From contig JANWYD010000006.1 of assembly GCA_025057155.1 (NCBI GenBank), positions 186,001 to 250,000 of the forward strand: 64,000 nt of DNA, given 5' to 3'. The position numbers and the translations under genes were made by a program. This document shows positions 33,701 to 44,300 of the stretch, piece after piece. Each line of letters starts with the position of its first letter. Within the stretch, counting starts at the first letter, position 1. The notes under the pieces were generated by a model. The model searched no databases and was not told the DNA's origin. It saw only the letters and a program-made list of their open reading frames with translations. The DNA is from Chloroflexaceae bacterium. GTDB taxonomy: Bacteria; Chloroflexota; Chloroflexia; Chloroflexales; Chloroflexaceae.

Positions 33701-36337
33701 CTCAACCAGCGCGGCGGCGTCTTTGCGCTGCGGGCCGACCTGATGCCTGAAGAGGACCGCGTGTTGCTCGAAAGCGCCGCGCGGGTGGTGCTGGCGGGCC
33801 GGCGGGGCAGCCTGGCCCAGCATCTGCGGCGCCGCGAAGCGGATACGGCGCCGCTGCCCCAGATCCTTGCCGTCCCCCCCGCGGGACCGGCTCTGCCCCC
33901 TGGCGAATCGCTCGCGCTGCGCGGCCCTTACGGCGGCTTTGCTCGCGACGGCGCCGAATATGTGATTGAACTGGCGCCCGGCCAGTACACGCCCGCGCCG
34001 TGGATCAACGTGATCGCCAATCCGCGCTTCGGCTGCATCGTCTCGGAGCGCGGCGCGGGCTACACCTGGTCAGAGAACAGCCGCGAGAACCGCCTGACGC
34101 CCTGGTCAAACGACCCGGTTGGCGACCCGGCGGGCGAGGCCCTCTACCTGCGCGACGAGCGCGACGGCGCGGTCTGGTCGCCCACCCCCTGGCCGCTGGG
34201 CGCGGGCCACTGGCGCGTGCGCCACGGCTTCGGCTACAGCGTCTTCGAGCACCGCCGCCACGGGATCGGGAGCAGGCTGACCATCGGCGTGGCGCCCGAG
34301 GACCCAGTGAAGTTCTACCGGCTGGAGTTGACCAACGAGAGCGACGACGAGCGCGAGCTGACCCTGACATTTTATGTCGAGTGGGTGCTGGGGGTATTCC
34401 GCGAGCAGATGGCGCCTTTCATCGTGACCATGGCCGACGAGGAGCGCGGGGCGCTGCTGGCGCGTAACGCCTACAACCACGAGTTTGGCGAACGGGTCGC
34501 CTTCATCGCCGCCAGCGAGCCGGCCTCCTTTAGCGGGGATCGCAAGGCCTTTATCGGACGCAACGGCGATCTGACCGGCCCGGCGGCGCTGCTGCGCGGC
34601 GGCCCGCTGGCGGGCCGCGCTGGCGCCGGCCTGGACCCCTGCGGCGCGCTGCGCTGCATGATGCGGCTGGCCCCTGGCGAACGGCGCACGCTGGTGCTGC
34701 TGCTGGGACAGGGCGCCAGCGAGAGTGAGGCATGGGCGCTGATCGAGCGCTACCGCAACCCCGCCGCGGTTAGCGCCGCCCTCGAACAGAGCGCCGCCTC
34801 CTGGAACGCCCGGTTGAGTCAGGTCCGCGTGCGCACACCAAGTGCGGAACTGGACGTGCTGCTCAACGGCTGGCTGCTCTACCAGACCCTGAGTTGCCGC
34901 ATCTGGGCGCGCTCGGCCTTCTACCAGTCGGGCGGGGCCTACGGCTTCCGCGACCAACTGCAAGATGTGCTGGCGCTGCTGCACACCGAACCGGCGCTGG
35001 CTCGCGAGCACCTCCTGCGAGCGGCCGCGCGGCAGTTCGTCGAGGGCGACGTGCAGCACTGGTGGCACCCGCCGACCGGGCGCGGCATCCGCACGCGCTT
35101 CTCTGACGACTACCTCTGGCTACCCTTCGCGACCTGCCACTACGTCCGGCTCACTGGCGACAGCACCGTGCTCGACGAAACGGTCCCCTTCCTCGAAGGC
35201 CGGCCCCTGGCCGACGACGAGGCGGAGTACTACGACTACCCCACCGTCTCCGAGGAGCGAGCCAGTCTCTACGAGCACTGCACGCGGGCAGTGGAGCTGG
35301 CCCTGCGGCGCAAGGGGACGCACGGTCTGCCATTGATGGGCGCCGGAGACTGGAACGACGGGATGAATCTGGTCGGCGCGGGCGGCCGGGGCGAGAGTGT
35401 CTGGGTCGGCTGGTTCCTGATCGTGGTGCTGCGCGCTATGGCCGAAGTGGCCACAGCGCGCGGCGACAGTGAACGTGCCACACGCTACGCGGCGGCGGCG
35501 CGCGAGCAATTGGCGGCGCTGGAGGCCAGCGCGTGGGACGGGGCCTGGTACCTGCGGGCCTTCTACGACGACGGCGCGCCCCTCGGTTCGGCGCGCAACG
35601 ATGAATGTCGGATTGACTTGCTGCCCCAGGCCTGGGCGGTGATCGCCGGCGGCGACCCCATCCGGGCGCGCCAGGCCATCGAGTCGGCAATGGTCCACCT
35701 GGTGGACCGCGAGGCGCAGCTCATCCGGCTCCTGACGCCGCCGTTCGACCGCAGCGAGCAGAACCCTGGCTACATCAAAGGCTACGTGCCGGGCGTGCGC
35801 GAGAATGGCGGACAGTACACCCACGCGGCGACCTGGCTCATCTGGGCCTGCGGGATGCTCGGCGCGCGGGCCGACGCCTATGCCCTGCTCGAGATGATCA
35901 ATCCGGTGCGTCACGCCAACACCCGGCCCGAAACCTACAAGGTCGAACCGTATGTCATCGCCGCCGATGTGTACGCCGCCGAGCAGCACCGCGGGCGTGG
36001 CGGGTGGACCTGGTACACCGGCTCGGCGGGCTGGCTCTATCGCCTGGGGCTGGAAGTGATCCTGGGGCTGCGGCGCGAAGGGGCGAGTCTGCGCGTGCAG
36101 CCCTGCGTGCCGCCTGAGTGGCCGGGCTACGAGGTGGCCTACCGCTACGGCGAGAGCGTGTACCACATCCGCGTGGAACGCCTGCCCGAAGAACCCGGCT
36201 CGGACCTCGAAACCCTGCTCGACGGCGAACTGTTGTCAGACGGGCGCATCCCTCTGCGCGACGATGGAAGGACGCACGAGGTAATCGTGCGAGTCGCCAG
36301 GGTCACAGAGGCCGAGAGCGCTTCTCAGAAAGGTTGA
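27755..36337 (+). CDS. Cyclic beta-1,2-glucan synthase (NdvB/ChvB-like)
   Basis: A 2860-residue membrane enzyme of the cyclic beta-1,2-glucan synthetase family. A GT84 glycosyltransferase region has Asp649-x-Asp651 ([12 protein letters not shown]) and the Q795-H-R-W motif. Hydrophobic segments occur near 430-500, 835-885 and 960-1010. A glucoamylase-like domain begins near 1290 ([19 protein letters not shown]). The C-terminal third is GH94-phosphorylase-like, with tandem beta-sandwich and helical-barrel parts and the [10 protein letters not shown] catalytic segment (candidate acid Asp2535). Length matches ChvB/NdvB (about 2800). The product would be periplasmic or cell-surface glucan; how it acts in this envelope type is unknown. 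The first ATG, 27755, is used; a TTG at 27680 is in frame. Confidence 0.93.
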   Translation: MDLAIQWAALNRSLKTITASMRRTLPAAIGGVVMPPVARGPELFNVEQLEQHARTLASSHRVGHPLLSLPGALMLQVAQDERDLLRAYRVLAEEARQRKMTLPAAEWLLDNMYLVRDQIREIRQDLPGGYYRELPKLAGGPYRGRPRVYALALELILHSDGRIDHERLLRYVLAYQSVAPLTMGELWAVPIMLRVGLVEYLARQARLVLDVRAQYAEADAWAERLLARPDGPAETHPVLRELAQRHPHLLLPFAVQLLRRLRNYDGERDASGLIAWLEGQLPSRSAEEVVHIEHQRQAAIQVSVGNTITSMRTLNAIDWADWFEQVSLVEQVLRQDPAGAYPRSTFATRDRYRHEVERLARGSGRNEVDVARQALIQATRAAAAGEGPRLAHVGYYLIGPGRTPFEALLGYRAGPGEVARRALLRHPAPVYFGAIAAITGATVATGLRLARPSRQTPDQAPHPALQALAAGLLALPASTLAIELVNRAVAHLLPPRLLPRLDLRHGIPVDLRTMVVVPTLLLTPDSVRRQLESLEVLYLANQDPHLHFALLSDFADAPQPQMPEDEQLLAVAREGILALNARYGPDRFFLLHRRRLWNPRQGCWMGWERKRGKLEEFNRLLAGATDTTYELLLGDLSVLPQIRYVITLDADTQLPRDAARALIGTLAHPLNAAVVDPRTRRTVEGYGILQPRVGIDLPSALASRFARIFSGNVGIDPYTTAVSDAYMDLFGEGIFVGKGIYDPAVLRQTLHARFPENTLLSHDLIEGNYARVALLSDVELIDSYPTTYAAYAARQHRWVRGDWQIAYWLLPWTPTGSGAWAPNVLPPLARYKIFDNLRRSLVAPASVTLLGLGWLYLPGRAWVWTLAAAAPLSVPLLFELADARFWLLGWRSAQRRQAKLAALRAEGLRLLINIALLPDQAALNVDAITRTLARMLITRRRLLEWETAAQAQLRLRRSWDRALRRTAPALAVLGLLGLTRPRQALEALPAAAPVLAAWVGSPALVGWLDRPYLAPQPEPLTADDTALLRRLARTTWAYFERFVDEEGHYLAPDNFQETPAPLVAPRTSPTNIGLQLLADLAAYDFGYVSLSELTTRSERVFATLGRLERYRGHLLNWYDTRTLRPLPPLYVSTVDSGNLAGHLIALAQGYLGLEQAPIIGLAALAGLQDALMLARDHLEEDDPLRGRLMEVERLLDTPPESLRGYRERLTQVLERTEELRLSGAAADWLRAARRQARAHLEDLETLAGAESESDGPAPTLGELAARNEAAARLLERQAAIIAQARELALGMDFRFLYDETRRIFVIGYNVSEGRRDNSFYDLLASESRLASFVAIAKGDVPKEHWFHIGRTFTPAAGPATLMAWSGTMFEYLMPQLVMATFPETLLDATVRGAVAAQIAYGARKGVPWGISESAFNSRDLAMNYQYRAFGVPGLGLKSGLANDLVVAPYATTLALSVQPHAAVENLRRLIDLGMWGAYGLYEAVDFTPERLPPGQRHAIVRSFMVHHQGMSLVALDNALHNEIMQRRFHQEPIIRATEPLLHEKIPESAPIQLPEDVAEAPTVVLPVVPTSRQFASPGTASPYTHLLGGPVYRVMLTNAGGGASFYKDLAVTRWRPDGARDCWGNFIYLRDARSGLAWSAGYQPLRREGQQYRVRFSLEKAEFLQQIGGIETRMEVTVSPEDPAEVRRITLTNLGAAPRELEVTSYAELVLAPPMAEMAHPAFANLFVETEFVAERGALLASRRPRAADGERPYAVHVVAARSGVVGEVEFETDRATFLGRGHSPAHPVALDRPLSGRAGAVLDPIFSLRRRVRIAPGASVQLFFTTAVGATREEALRLADKYCDPLVGARAFDLAWTQAQVELQSLNLDGDAAHRYQRLAAFAIFPDPLRRAAPEVIERNRKGQPGLWAYGISGDDPIVLARISTPGELGLVQELLQAHEYWRLKGLRVELVILNEETGGYLHELHEQLLALIRSGRAGGWLNQRGGVFALRADLMPEEDRVLLESAARVVLAGRRGSLAQHLRRREADTAPLPQILAVPPAGPALPPGESLALRGPYGGFARDGAEYVIELAPGQYTPAPWINVIANPRFGCIVSERGAGYTWSENSRENRLTPWSNDPVGDPAGEALYLRDERDGAVWSPTPWPLGAGHWRVRHGFGYSVFEHRRHGIGSRLTIGVAPEDPVKFYRLELTNESDDERELTLTFYVEWVLGVFREQMAPFIVTMADEERGALLARNAYNHEFGERVAFIAASEPASFSGDRKAFIGRNGDLTGPAALLRGGPLAGRAGAGLDPCGALRCMMRLAPGERRTLVLLLGQGASESEAWALIERYRNPAAVSAALEQSAASWNARLSQVRVRTPSAELDVLLNGWLLYQTLSCRIWARSAFYQSGGAYGFRDQLQDVLALLHTEPALAREHLLRAAARQFVEGDVQHWWHPPTGRGIRTRFSDDYLWLPFATCHYVRLTGDSTVLDETVPFLEGRPLADDEAEYYDYPTVSEERASLYEHCTRAVELALRRKGTHGLPLMGAGDWNDGMNLVGAGGRGESVWVGWFLIVVLRAMAEVATARGDSERATRYAAAAREQLAALEASAWDGAWYLRAFYDDGAPLGSARNDECRIDLLPQAWAVIAGGDPIRARQAIESAMVHLVDREAQLIRLLTPPFDRSEQNPGYIKGYVPGVRENGGQYTHAATWLIWACGMLGARADAYALLEMINPVRHANTRPETYKVEPYVIAADVYAAEQHRGRGGWTWYTGSAGWLYRLGLEVILGLRREGASLRVQPCVPPEWPGYEVAYRYGESVYHIRVERLPEEPGSDLETLLDGELLSDGRIPLRDDGRTHEVIVRVARVTEAESASQKG

Positions 36338-36394
36338 CGCAAAGACGCGACGACGCAAAGCAGGTGTGGAACATCCATAGCCGGCGTGGGAGGT

Positions 36395-39394
36395 TCAGGG
36401 CATATGCGCTGTTGACCTGCGCTCGAAACGCAGCGCCACATCGCTCGCCAGAGGCGCGGGCAAACGCAGTGTCAGACCGGAAGGGCCGGTTGCAACTCTC
36501 TCCGTCAGCGTCACTGTACCCGTGTACGTGTCCCACCAGGTCACGTGATAGACGCCGGGGGCGAGATCGGGGATGGTGATCGTGCCGCTGATGGGTGCGA
36601 TAGGCACGGCATCCACCACATTGCGCCAGGTGTGATGGCGATTGCTGACCCAGAGATGGCCGCGATTGGCGACGCGATCAACCTGTCCCCATGCGCGCAG
36701 GTCAGGGTGCGACGTGACTGCTCGCGCCTCGGCATAGCGCCCATTGTTCAGCGGGATGCCATCCATGAAGTCGCGGTAGGCCTTAAAGTGACCGTAGAGG
36801 TTGTAACGCCGCATGTTCTCAGCATCCCAGTACAACTCGTAGAGGCCGCCGGCGTTGATCTGTCCCCAGATGAAATTGTGGAGCCAGATCCCGCGCGTAT
36901 CGCGGCGCTGGTCGTGGGTGGCATCCCCCCGATAGTCGTTCGCGTCGCCCAGGGCCACCTCCCCGCGGGTGACCGGCTTGCGCGGACCTGAGCGGCTGCG
37001 TCCTCCGATCTGCCAGCTATACGCGGCGGTAAGCAAGGCGGTATCGTGGTTCAAAGGGGTGAGATCAAACGATCCATTCAGGTAAATCGGCTGCCCGTCG
37101 GGCGCGATCAGTTCCGCCTCATCAATCCATGCCGCACCGCCAGTCCCGAACCCATTCTGAAAGTAGATGGCGAGCGTGTGGATTCTGTCGTCGTTGATGA
37201 TGAGGCGCGCCAAGCGTGGCGCGGGAGCGCCGTCAGCCAGGTAGCGGCTATCAAACGTGCGCCAGGAGTAGGTTCCGGCGGGTGCACTGCATAGGAACTC
37301 CTGGCCGTTTGCAGCGGCCGGCACCACATTAGAGCGGCTATCCGGTTGCCCATGATCGAGGATCCACAACAGGCGCGGGCCAGCGAGATCGTTCGGCTGG
37401 TCATAGCCGCAGGCGCCGGTGAAGTTCTCGGCCCGCATGCGATAGCGGATCACCCATTCGCCCGCGCCGCGAATGACCAGGGCGCGGGGCGTGCCACCGG
37501 CGGTGTTAAACTGCTCTACTCCGGGGATGCGCACGGAGGAGCCAGTGCCGCCGAATACATAGTCGGGGCGACTCTCGAAGACCAGGGGAGGGCCAATCTG
37601 CTGCGCCCAGCCCGCGGTAAGCGCCCCGCAACAGGCGTAGGCATGAACATCGGCGTAGTCTACCCCGCTGTAGGTCGGATTGCCCCAGAACTCGGCAATG
37701 GGAAAGCTGTGCCAGGTTGAGGTCGTAACCAGATGGCGCGAGGGATCGTTGGCGCGCACAAAGCGCCCGAAGGCGTCCGCCTGCGCGTAGTGGTTGCTGT
37801 TGTACGGATCACCTTCGTTGAGCAACTCCCAGGAATGCACCGCGCGGGAGTAGCCCCAGCGGGCGATCAGGTAGCGCCAGAAATACTCGTGGTAGCGCCG
37901 CACCGCCGTGTTCGGCGCGGCATAGAAGCGATCGTTGTCGAGATCGTAGTACCCGCCAACCAGGCTGCCATCGAGGGCGATATGATTGGCGATCCAGTCG
38001 TTCTTCTCCAGAACGACCGGGCGGATCGTCACCCCGGCCTGGGCGGCCTGCTCCAGCACATAGTCCCATTGCCAGGAGGGCGCCTGGTCGAAGTAGCGAT
38101 GGTAGGCAAAGCGGTTCTTCCACAACACCTCGCCGCCGACGGTCGTGCGGCCGTTCCACTCCTGCACCGAGACCTCGTCCACGAAAACGTCGCCTCCTGT
38201 GGTATTCTCCAGGATCAGGTAGAAGTTATCGAGGAAGAAGTCGTTCGGCCCGGTAGTAAACGTGCCTGTGAGCTCGGTCCAGCCCGTGGTGCCATTGACA
38301 AACTCGACCAGGCGTGTCGTCCCTGCGGCGGTCGAGGCGGGATCGGCGCACGTCTCGCCCAGCCAGCCCCCGCGCCGGATAGTGAACCCGTATGGGTAGC
38401 GAGCGTCCCGCGGGCCGCTCACGCCAACCGCCCGCACCCGGGCGCGAATGAGGTAGGCGGTGTCTGGCCTGACGGCGATGTTGTTCGAGAAGCCCTGAAA
38501 CATGCACGGGTTGCGCCGGTTTTCCACCGCGGGATCGGCATAATCCCACAGCCGCAGCGCGAACTGATGATCCGCGTAGGCTTTGGCATAGCTCAGGCTC
38601 GACGGGTTGAGGTAACCGCCCTCACCGGGCAGGTGGTGCGAGTGCCAGGGATTCCATGGGGCCATGAAAATGCCGCTACCGCTCATCCACACTCGCAAGA
38701 AATTGATCCGGTAGCGTTCAAACCGCTGCATTTCGGCATCGACGTGGTAAGTGAAGCGCTCGCTGTCGAAGCCCGCGCCGTGCCCCGCAGCGATGAACGG
38801 CGAGCCGTCGGCATACTCGAAATAGCCCGGATCGCGCCGGGCTATGCGAATAAAGCCATGGTTGTGCGGCGAGACCGGCGGTGTGACGGTGAACGTGCCA
38901 ACATCGCTAAAGGCGACGCCGGAAGCATCCCTGGCGCGCAGGCGATAGCGCCAGACACCTGCTTGTTGCGGCGCGAAGCGCACCTTCCAGACCGGTGCGC
39001 CGCGGGGATACAGCCACTCCGAGCCATTCGCGCAGTCGTTGGCCTCGGCGCCGCCAATGCACCGGCGCTCGTAATCCTGGTACAGAAAGCCTGGCTGAGT
39101 AATCACCGTCTTCCAGTCATCCGGACTGAACAGACCGTCCACGCTGATGCCGACCCTGGCGGGCACGCCGGCAGGCGGAGCGGGGTCGAAGGGATAGGCC
39201 GGATGACTGGCTATGGAGCCGTTGACCTCAAAGGTCACTTCAAACTTGCCATACTGCTCAACCCGCGCCGCGCCCGCCCGGACGTTGGCGATGACCAGCC
39301 TTTCCTGCGCCTGGCCCGCGAGCAGCCATGGCCATGGCAGCACCGCAATGCTTATGACAAGGGCAAGAGCAAGGATTAGCAGACGTCTGCCCAT
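36395..39394 (-). CDS. Secreted DUF5060-type glycoside hydrolase with inserted beta-sandwich segments
   Basis: A 999-residue exported enzyme. After a signal peptide (residues 1-29, GRRLLILALALVISIAVLPW) comes a DUF5060-like Ig domain (about 35-165; KFEVTFEVNGS, HPAYPFDP, WRYRLRARD). A (beta/alpha)8 barrel follows. Glu527 in WELLNEGDP is the likely acid/base and Glu812 in VTRGEV the candidate nucleophile. Two beta-rich inserts interrupt the barrel: about 270-400 (FQGFSNNIAV... VFVDEVSV) and about 610-770 (ALVIRGAGEW... AWIDEAEL). Both look like carbohydrate-binding folds. The start at 39394 is preferred: the longer ATG at 39448 would translate a palindromic intergenic repeat. It converges on the glucan synthase gene. 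Confidence 0.82.
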   Translation of the reverse strand: MGRRLLILALALVISIAVLPWPWLLAGQAQERLVIANVRAGAARVEQYGKFEVTFEVNGSIASHPAYPFDPAPPAGVPARVGISVDGLFSPDDWKTVITQPGFLYQDYERRCIGGAEANDCANGSEWLYPRGAPVWKVRFAPQQAGVWRYRLRARDASGVAFSDVGTFTVTPPVSPHNHGFIRIARRDPGYFEYADGSPFIAAGHGAGFDSERFTYHVDAEMQRFERYRINFLRVWMSGSGIFMAPWNPWHSHHLPGEGGYLNPSSLSYAKAYADHQFALRLWDYADPAVENRRNPCMFQGFSNNIAVRPDTAYLIRARVRAVGVSGPRDARYPYGFTIRRGGWLGETCADPASTAAGTTRLVEFVNGTTGWTELTGTFTTGPNDFFLDNFYLILENTTGGDVFVDEVSVQEWNGRTTVGGEVLWKNRFAYHRYFDQAPSWQWDYVLEQAAQAGVTIRPVVLEKNDWIANHIALDGSLVGGYYDLDNDRFYAAPNTAVRRYHEYFWRYLIARWGYSRAVHSWELLNEGDPYNSNHYAQADAFGRFVRANDPSRHLVTTSTWHSFPIAEFWGNPTYSGVDYADVHAYACCGALTAGWAQQIGPPLVFESRPDYVFGGTGSSVRIPGVEQFNTAGGTPRALVIRGAGEWVIRYRMRAENFTGACGYDQPNDLAGPRLLWILDHGQPDSRSNVVPAAANGQEFLCSAPAGTYSWRTFDSRYLADGAPAPRLARLIINDDRIHTLAIYFQNGFGTGGAAWIDEAELIAPDGQPIYLNGSFDLTPLNHDTALLTAAYSWQIGGRSRSGPRKPVTRGEVALGDANDYRGDATHDQRRDTRGIWLHNFIWGQINAGGLYELYWDAENMRRYNLYGHFKAYRDFMDGIPLNNGRYAEARAVTSHPDLRAWGQVDRVANRGHLWVSNRHHTWRNVVDAVPIAPISGTITIPDLAPGVYHVTWWDTYTGTVTLTERVATGPSGLTLRLPAPLASDVALRFERRSTAHMP

Positions 39395-39780
39395 AGTTTC
39401 CGCTTCTTTCCAGACAGACAGGGGCGCGGGGAAACCCAGTTTCCCCATCCTTCTCTAACCAGACAAGGAAAGAGGCTTCGTGGGAGGGCAAACCTCTCTC
39501 GGACCCCCCCACGGTCCGGGCAGGCCCCCACGATACGATGGCGCACGGCACCCTGTTAATGGCCCGCCGGAGCGGGCGGTCGGGATAGGCTGCACAGGCG
39601 GGCAGCGGTAGTTCGTTCATTGGCGCTCCTCTCCGGCGGCGGCGGCAGGAGGAACCAGAGGCAGTATACTCCGCCGGGAACCGCTTGAACGAGAAGAAAT
39701 GACCACCGTGCCGTGGCGGTATGGTCCTCACCCTCCTCCCGGCTCCCTCTCTCTCCACCTGCGGTGGAGAGGGAGGGAGA
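39395..39780. other. Gene-free gap with GGGGAAACC palindrome
   Basis: No gene is supported. At about 39429-39447 a GGGGAAACC-C-AGTTTCCCC palindrome belongs to the same family as the cores of the 90-bp repeat downstream. The remaining sequence is GC-rich, with pyrimidine tracts (CCCTCTCTCTCC) near 39748. Confidence 0.5.
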
Positions 39781-40050
39781 AAAGCGACCTCCTCCCGCCC
39801 ATCAGAGGGGGGTGGGGAAACCGGGTTTCCCCACGCCCCCGCTCGTCGAGGCTCTGGGAGCGGGAGGGGGAAAGCGACCTCCTCCCGCCCATCAGAGGGG
39901 GGTGGGGAAACCAGGTTTCCCCACGCCCCCGCTCGTCGAGGCTCTGGGAGCGGGAGGGGGAAAGCGACCTCCTCCTGCCGATCACCGAATCCAAAGGAGT
40001 ATGGGGAAACGAGGTTTCCTGACGCCCCTGCTCGTCAAGGGTCTGGGAGG
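39781..40050. repeat. 90-bp tandem repeat, two near-identical copies plus a diverged third
   Basis: Unit 1 spans 39781-39870 and unit 2 spans 39871-39960; I see one difference (CCGGG against CCAGG). The third, 39961 to about 40050, is diverged and partly replaced (ATCACCGAATCCAAAGGAGT). Each unit contains a palindrome GTGGGGAAACC-(G/A)-GGTTTCCCCAC and the sequence GCTCGTCGAGGCTCTGGGAG. The unit length is a multiple of three, so frames stay open through it, but it is not convincingly coding. Confidence 0.85.
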
Positions 40051-40149
40051 GCGACGCCTTCCCAGACCTTCCTTGACAATGACTTTGCACACACCGCAAG
40101 ATGCGGTACCATGTCAGCCAACGGACCTGTCAGGGAAGGATCAGGTAGT

Positions 40150-40473
40150 GTGAACAACTCGCTCAGTTTTCTAACCGGGCTGGCCGTCGGAGTCGGGCTG
40201 ACGTTCGCCGCCCGTGATCTCGCGCCGGCCCTGGCGCCCCATGCCCGCACGTTGACCAAGCGCGGGCTGAAACTGGCCGTGCTGGGCTTCGAGCGGGGTC
40301 GTGAGGCCCTGGCGCTCACCGCCGAGTCGCTCAGCGATCTGCTTGCCGAGGTCCAGGCCGAGTTGCAGGCGGAACGGGCTATGCCCCGGCCGGCGCCAGC
40401 AAACAACGGCGGCGACCTGCTGGCCGAACTGCTCGCCGATGAGCAGCCGGCCGATGTGACGCCCGAAGCCTAG
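40150..40473 (+). CDS. Small DUF5132-like membrane protein
   Basis: A 107-residue protein with an N-terminal hydrophobic segment (VNNSLSFLTGLAVGVGLTFAARD), a helical amphipathic middle and an acidic tail. It resembles small DUF5132-type proteins that accompany P-type ATPases and HMA_2 proteins; this assignment is tentative. Start: GTG at 40150, preceded by GGAAGGA. The ATG at 40111 is in frame, but TACCAT at 40107 with a TTGCAC 16 bp upstream looks like a promoter, which would exclude it. The longer open frame starting near 39721 merely reads through the 90-bp repeats. Confidence 0.65.
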   Translation: MNNSLSFLTGLAVGVGLTFAARDLAPALAPHARTLTKRGLKLAVLGFERGREALALTAESLSDLLAEVQAELQAERAMPRPAPANNGGDLLAELLADEQPADVTPEA

Positions 40474-40647
40474 CGCCGCTCCAGGCGACTCGCCCGGACG
40501 CCAGCGCGAGGACGAGCTGGTCCGGATGCACTACGCCCAAGTTGCTCATCGCGCCCAGGGGGGACGCTATGTTTTTCCAGGCGACTCGTTCGGACCACAG
40601 CGCGGAGGTGAGCATGGCCCAATGCACCATAAGCCAGCTACAATCGT

Positions 40648-40675
40648 AAATCCGCAATCCAAAATCCGCAATCAA
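40648..40675 (-). repeat. Short heptad array (repeat family 1, no tail)
   Basis: Degenerate ATCCAAA/ATCCGCA units lie between two small genes. No 47-nt tail is recognisable on either side. TACAAT at 40640-40645 could be a -10 box for the following gene. Confidence 0.6.
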
Positions 40676-40693
40676 ACGCTCCGGGGGGTCGCT

Positions 40694-41170
40694 ATGCTGC
40701 CAGTAGCCTTTGTCGCCCACCAGGCCGGCGAGCGGCTGCGCCTGCGCATTCCGGCGCGCAAGGGTGACGCCGCCTTCTTCGAGCGCGCCGAGCGCGATCT
40801 CGCCGCATGTCCTGGGGTAGCCTACGCCGAGGCCAATCCGCTGACTGCCAGTATCCTGCTGCACTTCCATGGCGACCTTGATGAACTGGCCAGCGCCGCC
40901 AGCGCGAGCCAGCTCTTCACCCTCGAACCGCCCCGAATGCCGGAGTATTCGGTGCTCGATGTGGTGGCAGATCGCATTGATCGCCTTGAACATGCGATCA
41001 AGCACCGCACCCAGGGCGCGCTGGATCTGGAGACGATCCTGTTCCTGGGGCTGGTAGGCGCGGGGGTGGTGCAACTGGCCCGCGGCCAGGCTCTCGGTCC
41101 GGCCAGCACCCTGCTCGCCAATGCCGCTACCATCCTGGCCGTGCATCGCAATCGCCGTAACCGTGGGTGA
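40694..41170 (+). CDS. HMA_2-like (heavy-metal-associated fold) protein
   Basis: A 158-residue protein. Residues 1-75 look like an HMA_2-type ferredoxin fold without metal-binding cysteines (HQAGERLRLRIPARKGDAAFFERAERDLAACPGVAYAEANPLTASILLHF). This resembles residues 239-295 of the P-type ATPase encoded next (VVHRSPGRLRLRI... LTGTLLLRF). The C-terminal part has a hydrophobic segment (about 117-133, LETILFLGLVGAGVVQLA). The ATG at 40694 follows GGGGGG. Together with its neighbours it probably forms a transport locus, possibly as an assembly or docking partner of the ATPase. Confidence 0.72.
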   Translation: MLPVAFVAHQAGERLRLRIPARKGDAAFFERAERDLAACPGVAYAEANPLTASILLHFHGDLDELASAASASQLFTLEPPRMPEYSVLDVVADRIDRLEHAIKHRTQGALDLETILFLGLVGAGVVQLARGQALGPASTLLANAATILAVHRNRRNRG

Positions 41171-41302
41171 TATCTGGGGGAACCCCGTAGCAACCCTCCG
41201 GGTTGCGCTCGAAGGAAATGCCCCCCGCCTGATGCGAGGGTTTAGAATGTCCGCGCCCTCCCGGGGAAACTGTTCGTATGCGGCGCAGCCGGGTAAGCTT
41301 GT

Positions 41303-44300
41303 ATGAGTGGAGTACCATCCCAGCGGGCCGGTGACTGCGGCATGGCCGAATTGAGCGCCTTGCTTGAAGAGGTCTTCGCCGGCGGGGGAACGGCGCGCAC
41401 CCTGCTGGTGGCGCTGACCACGCTGCCCTGCCGCACCATTCCGGGCCACGTGTTTCGCGCTGCTCTCGACCAGTATGGCCTGCGCGCGACGTTTGACACC
41501 ATCCTCCAGGATCGCCAGGTGATCGAGGCCCTTGAGTCGGTGCATCTCCCCACCGACGGCGAGACCCGCACAGTGCTGCTGCGCCTGACCCGCCCGCTCA
41601 CCCTGTACCAGCGCCTGGGCGTGGGGCGTATGCGCCTGCACGTCAACCGCGAACTGCTGCTGGCGATTGATGACCGCAATGAGGTTTCCCTGCGCCGGGG
41701 CGATATCCGCATGTCCTGGATGCGGATGAACGAGGAGGTGCTGGTGCGGCTGCGGCGGGCGCGCGATCGCTCCGGCGCACCGGTGGATATGCTGGCCGTT
41801 TCCGCTGGCCACGTCATCAGCCAGACCTATCCGCTGGACGTGATCACCCTGCCGCCGCGCGTCGCGCGCGAGCGTGTGGCAGCGGAAGCGCCGCCGGCAC
41901 CGGCGCCGCTGCCTGTTGCGCTGCCGGGGCCGGTCATCTCCCCCGCGCCATCCCCGGCGCTCGTTCTGCCCGCCCCGGTGGTCAGTGCGGCCCCGGCGGC
42001 GGGCGTTGCGGTGGTGCATCGCTCGCCGGGCCGACTGCGCCTGCGTATCGCCCAGCTTTACCGCAACGAGGTCGAGAAGGCGCGCCTGGAACGCGCCCTC
42101 CGGGGCCGTGCCGGGATCATCAGCGTGGTTGCCAGCAGTCTGACGGGAACGCTGCTGCTGCGCTTCGCCGCACCGCTTACCCACGCGGAAGTTGAGCGCA
42201 CCGTCGGGCGCATCCTCAGCGGCGAAGACGCCAGCGAGGGCGGGCGCCGCCACCAGGCGCACCATCCCTGGCACATCTTCGACATCGAGCAAACCGCCAC
42301 CCTGCTCGACACCTCGCCTGATCGCGGCCTGAGCCACGCGGTCGCTCTCGAACGGCTCAGTCAGTATGGCCCCAACCTCCTGCCCCAGGCGGTCAGCCGC
42401 TCACCGCTGCAGATCATGCTCGAACAGCTATCCAGCCTGCCCGTGGCCCTGCTCGGCGTCTCGGCGCTGGTGTCAATCGTTACGGGCGGCCTGGTGGACG
42501 GGGTGGTGATCCTGGGTGTGGTGGCCCTGAACGCGGGGATCGGGTTCACCACGGAATACTGGGCCGAGCAGACCATCGCCGGGCTGAACCGGGGCGTGGA
42601 ACCGCATGCCGTGGTGGTGCGCGACGGCCAGGAACGCGAACTGGAGGGCAAACTTGTTGTGCCCGGCGACCTGATCATCCTCCGCCGCGGCATGGCCGTG
42701 CCCGCCGACGCGCGCCTGATCGTCGCCGATCACCTCAGTGTGGACGAATCGGCGCTGACCGGCGAAAGCGTGCCGGTCAACAAGAGCGTCGCGCCGCTCG
42801 ACCAGCGCAATGTGCCCCTGGGAAGCCGCACCAATATGGTCTACCGCGGCACAGTAGTCACCGGCGGCAGCGGCAGGGCCCTGGTGGTGGCGACGGGGGT
42901 CGCCACCGAGATCGGCGAGATCCAGCGGCTGCTGGGCGAGGCCGAGCAGCCCGAAACGCCCTTGCAGCGCCAGCTCCGCACGCTGAGCGGGCAACTGGTT
43001 GCCGGGTCGCTGGCGCTCTGCGGCGTAGTCTTCGGCATCGGTCTGGCGCGGAACCAGGGCCTCCTGGAGATGTTCAAGACCGCTGTGGCCCTGGCTGTGG
43101 CCGCCGTGCCCGAAGGCTTGCCCACTGTCGCCACCACTACCCTGGCCATCGGCCTGCGCCGCCTCGAACAGCAGGGCGTGCTCGTGCGCCGCCTGGTAGC
43201 CGTAGAGACGCTGGGGTCCGTGGAGTTCCTCTGCCTCGACAAGACCGGCACCATCACCCGTAACGAGATGACCCTGGTGATGGTCGTGACAGGCGACCGG
43301 CGCTACGACCACGGCGCGGGCGGCTTCAGCGTCGAGGGCCAGGCCCTGCCCCCCGGCGGCAGCCCCGATCTCGAAGCACTGCTGCGCCTGACGGCCCTCT
43401 GCAGCGAAGTGCGCCTGGAACCCGCTGCGGACGGCCCGCGGCTCCTGGGCACGCCGACGGAGACCGCCCTCGTTCGCGCTGCGCTCGAACAGGGAATTGA
43501 CATCGAGGCCCTGCGCGCGCGCTATCCTCTGCTACGAACGCGCCTCCGCAGCGAGGGGCGCGGGTTCATGGACACGCTCCACCAGGACGGCAGCGGCTAC
43601 TTGCTGGCGGTCAAGGGCAGCCCCGATCAGGTTTTAAGCCTCTGCGACCGGGTGAGCGAAGCCGGGACGGTGCGCCCGCTGACCGAGGAAGACCGCGAGC
43701 GCATTCTGGTGGACAACGAACGCATGGCCGGCCAGGCCCTGCGTGTGCTCGGCGTGGCCTACCTGCCCGACGACGGGGTGCCTGAGGAGCGCCGCGACCT
43801 GATCTGGGTCGGCCTGGCCGGCATCGCCGATCCGCCGCGACCGGAGATCCCCGCCCTCGTCGAACGACTGCGCGCGGCAGGGGTGCGCACAATTATGATC
43901 ACTGGCGACCAGAGCGCCACGGCAACGGCAATCGCCCGGCAGATCGGCCTGGGCCACGAAGGGCACCTGGAAAGCCTCGACGCCGCGCAACTCGAAACCC
44001 TGCCCCCCGACGTGCTGCGCAGCCTGGCCGAGCGGGTGGACATCTTCTCGCGGGTTAGCCCGGCGCACAAACTCTACATTGTGCAGGCCCTGCAACGAGC
44101 CGGGTACGTCGTGGCCATGACTGGCGACGGGATCAACGACGGCCCGGCCCTGCGCGCTGCCGACATCGGCATCGCCATGGGCGTAAGCGGCAGCGAGGTG
44201 GCCCAGGAGGTCGCCGATATGATCGTGCGCGATGACAATCTGGCGACGATCGTTGGAGCCATCGAGCAGGGACGCACGATCTATAGCGACATCAAGAAAG

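Noticed and set aside
30029-33823. A 1264-codon open frame on the minus strand inside the glucan synthase gene, and similar long antisense frames at 28595-30007, 34106-35068 and 35120-36166
   Set aside because: They are mirrors of a high-GC gene on the other strand with clear family motifs. Their translations are rich in His, Gln, Arg and Gly with no domain, and no ribosome-binding sites precede them.
39781-40050. Possible CRISPR array
   Set aside because: Units are 90 bp and adjacent, with no unique spacers, and no cas genes are present.
39721-40149. Upstream extension of the small membrane protein through the 90-bp repeats
   Set aside because: The repeat length is a multiple of three, so any frame stays open. 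The extension is low in information and crosses a probable promoter; the GTG at 40150 has a ribosome-binding site.
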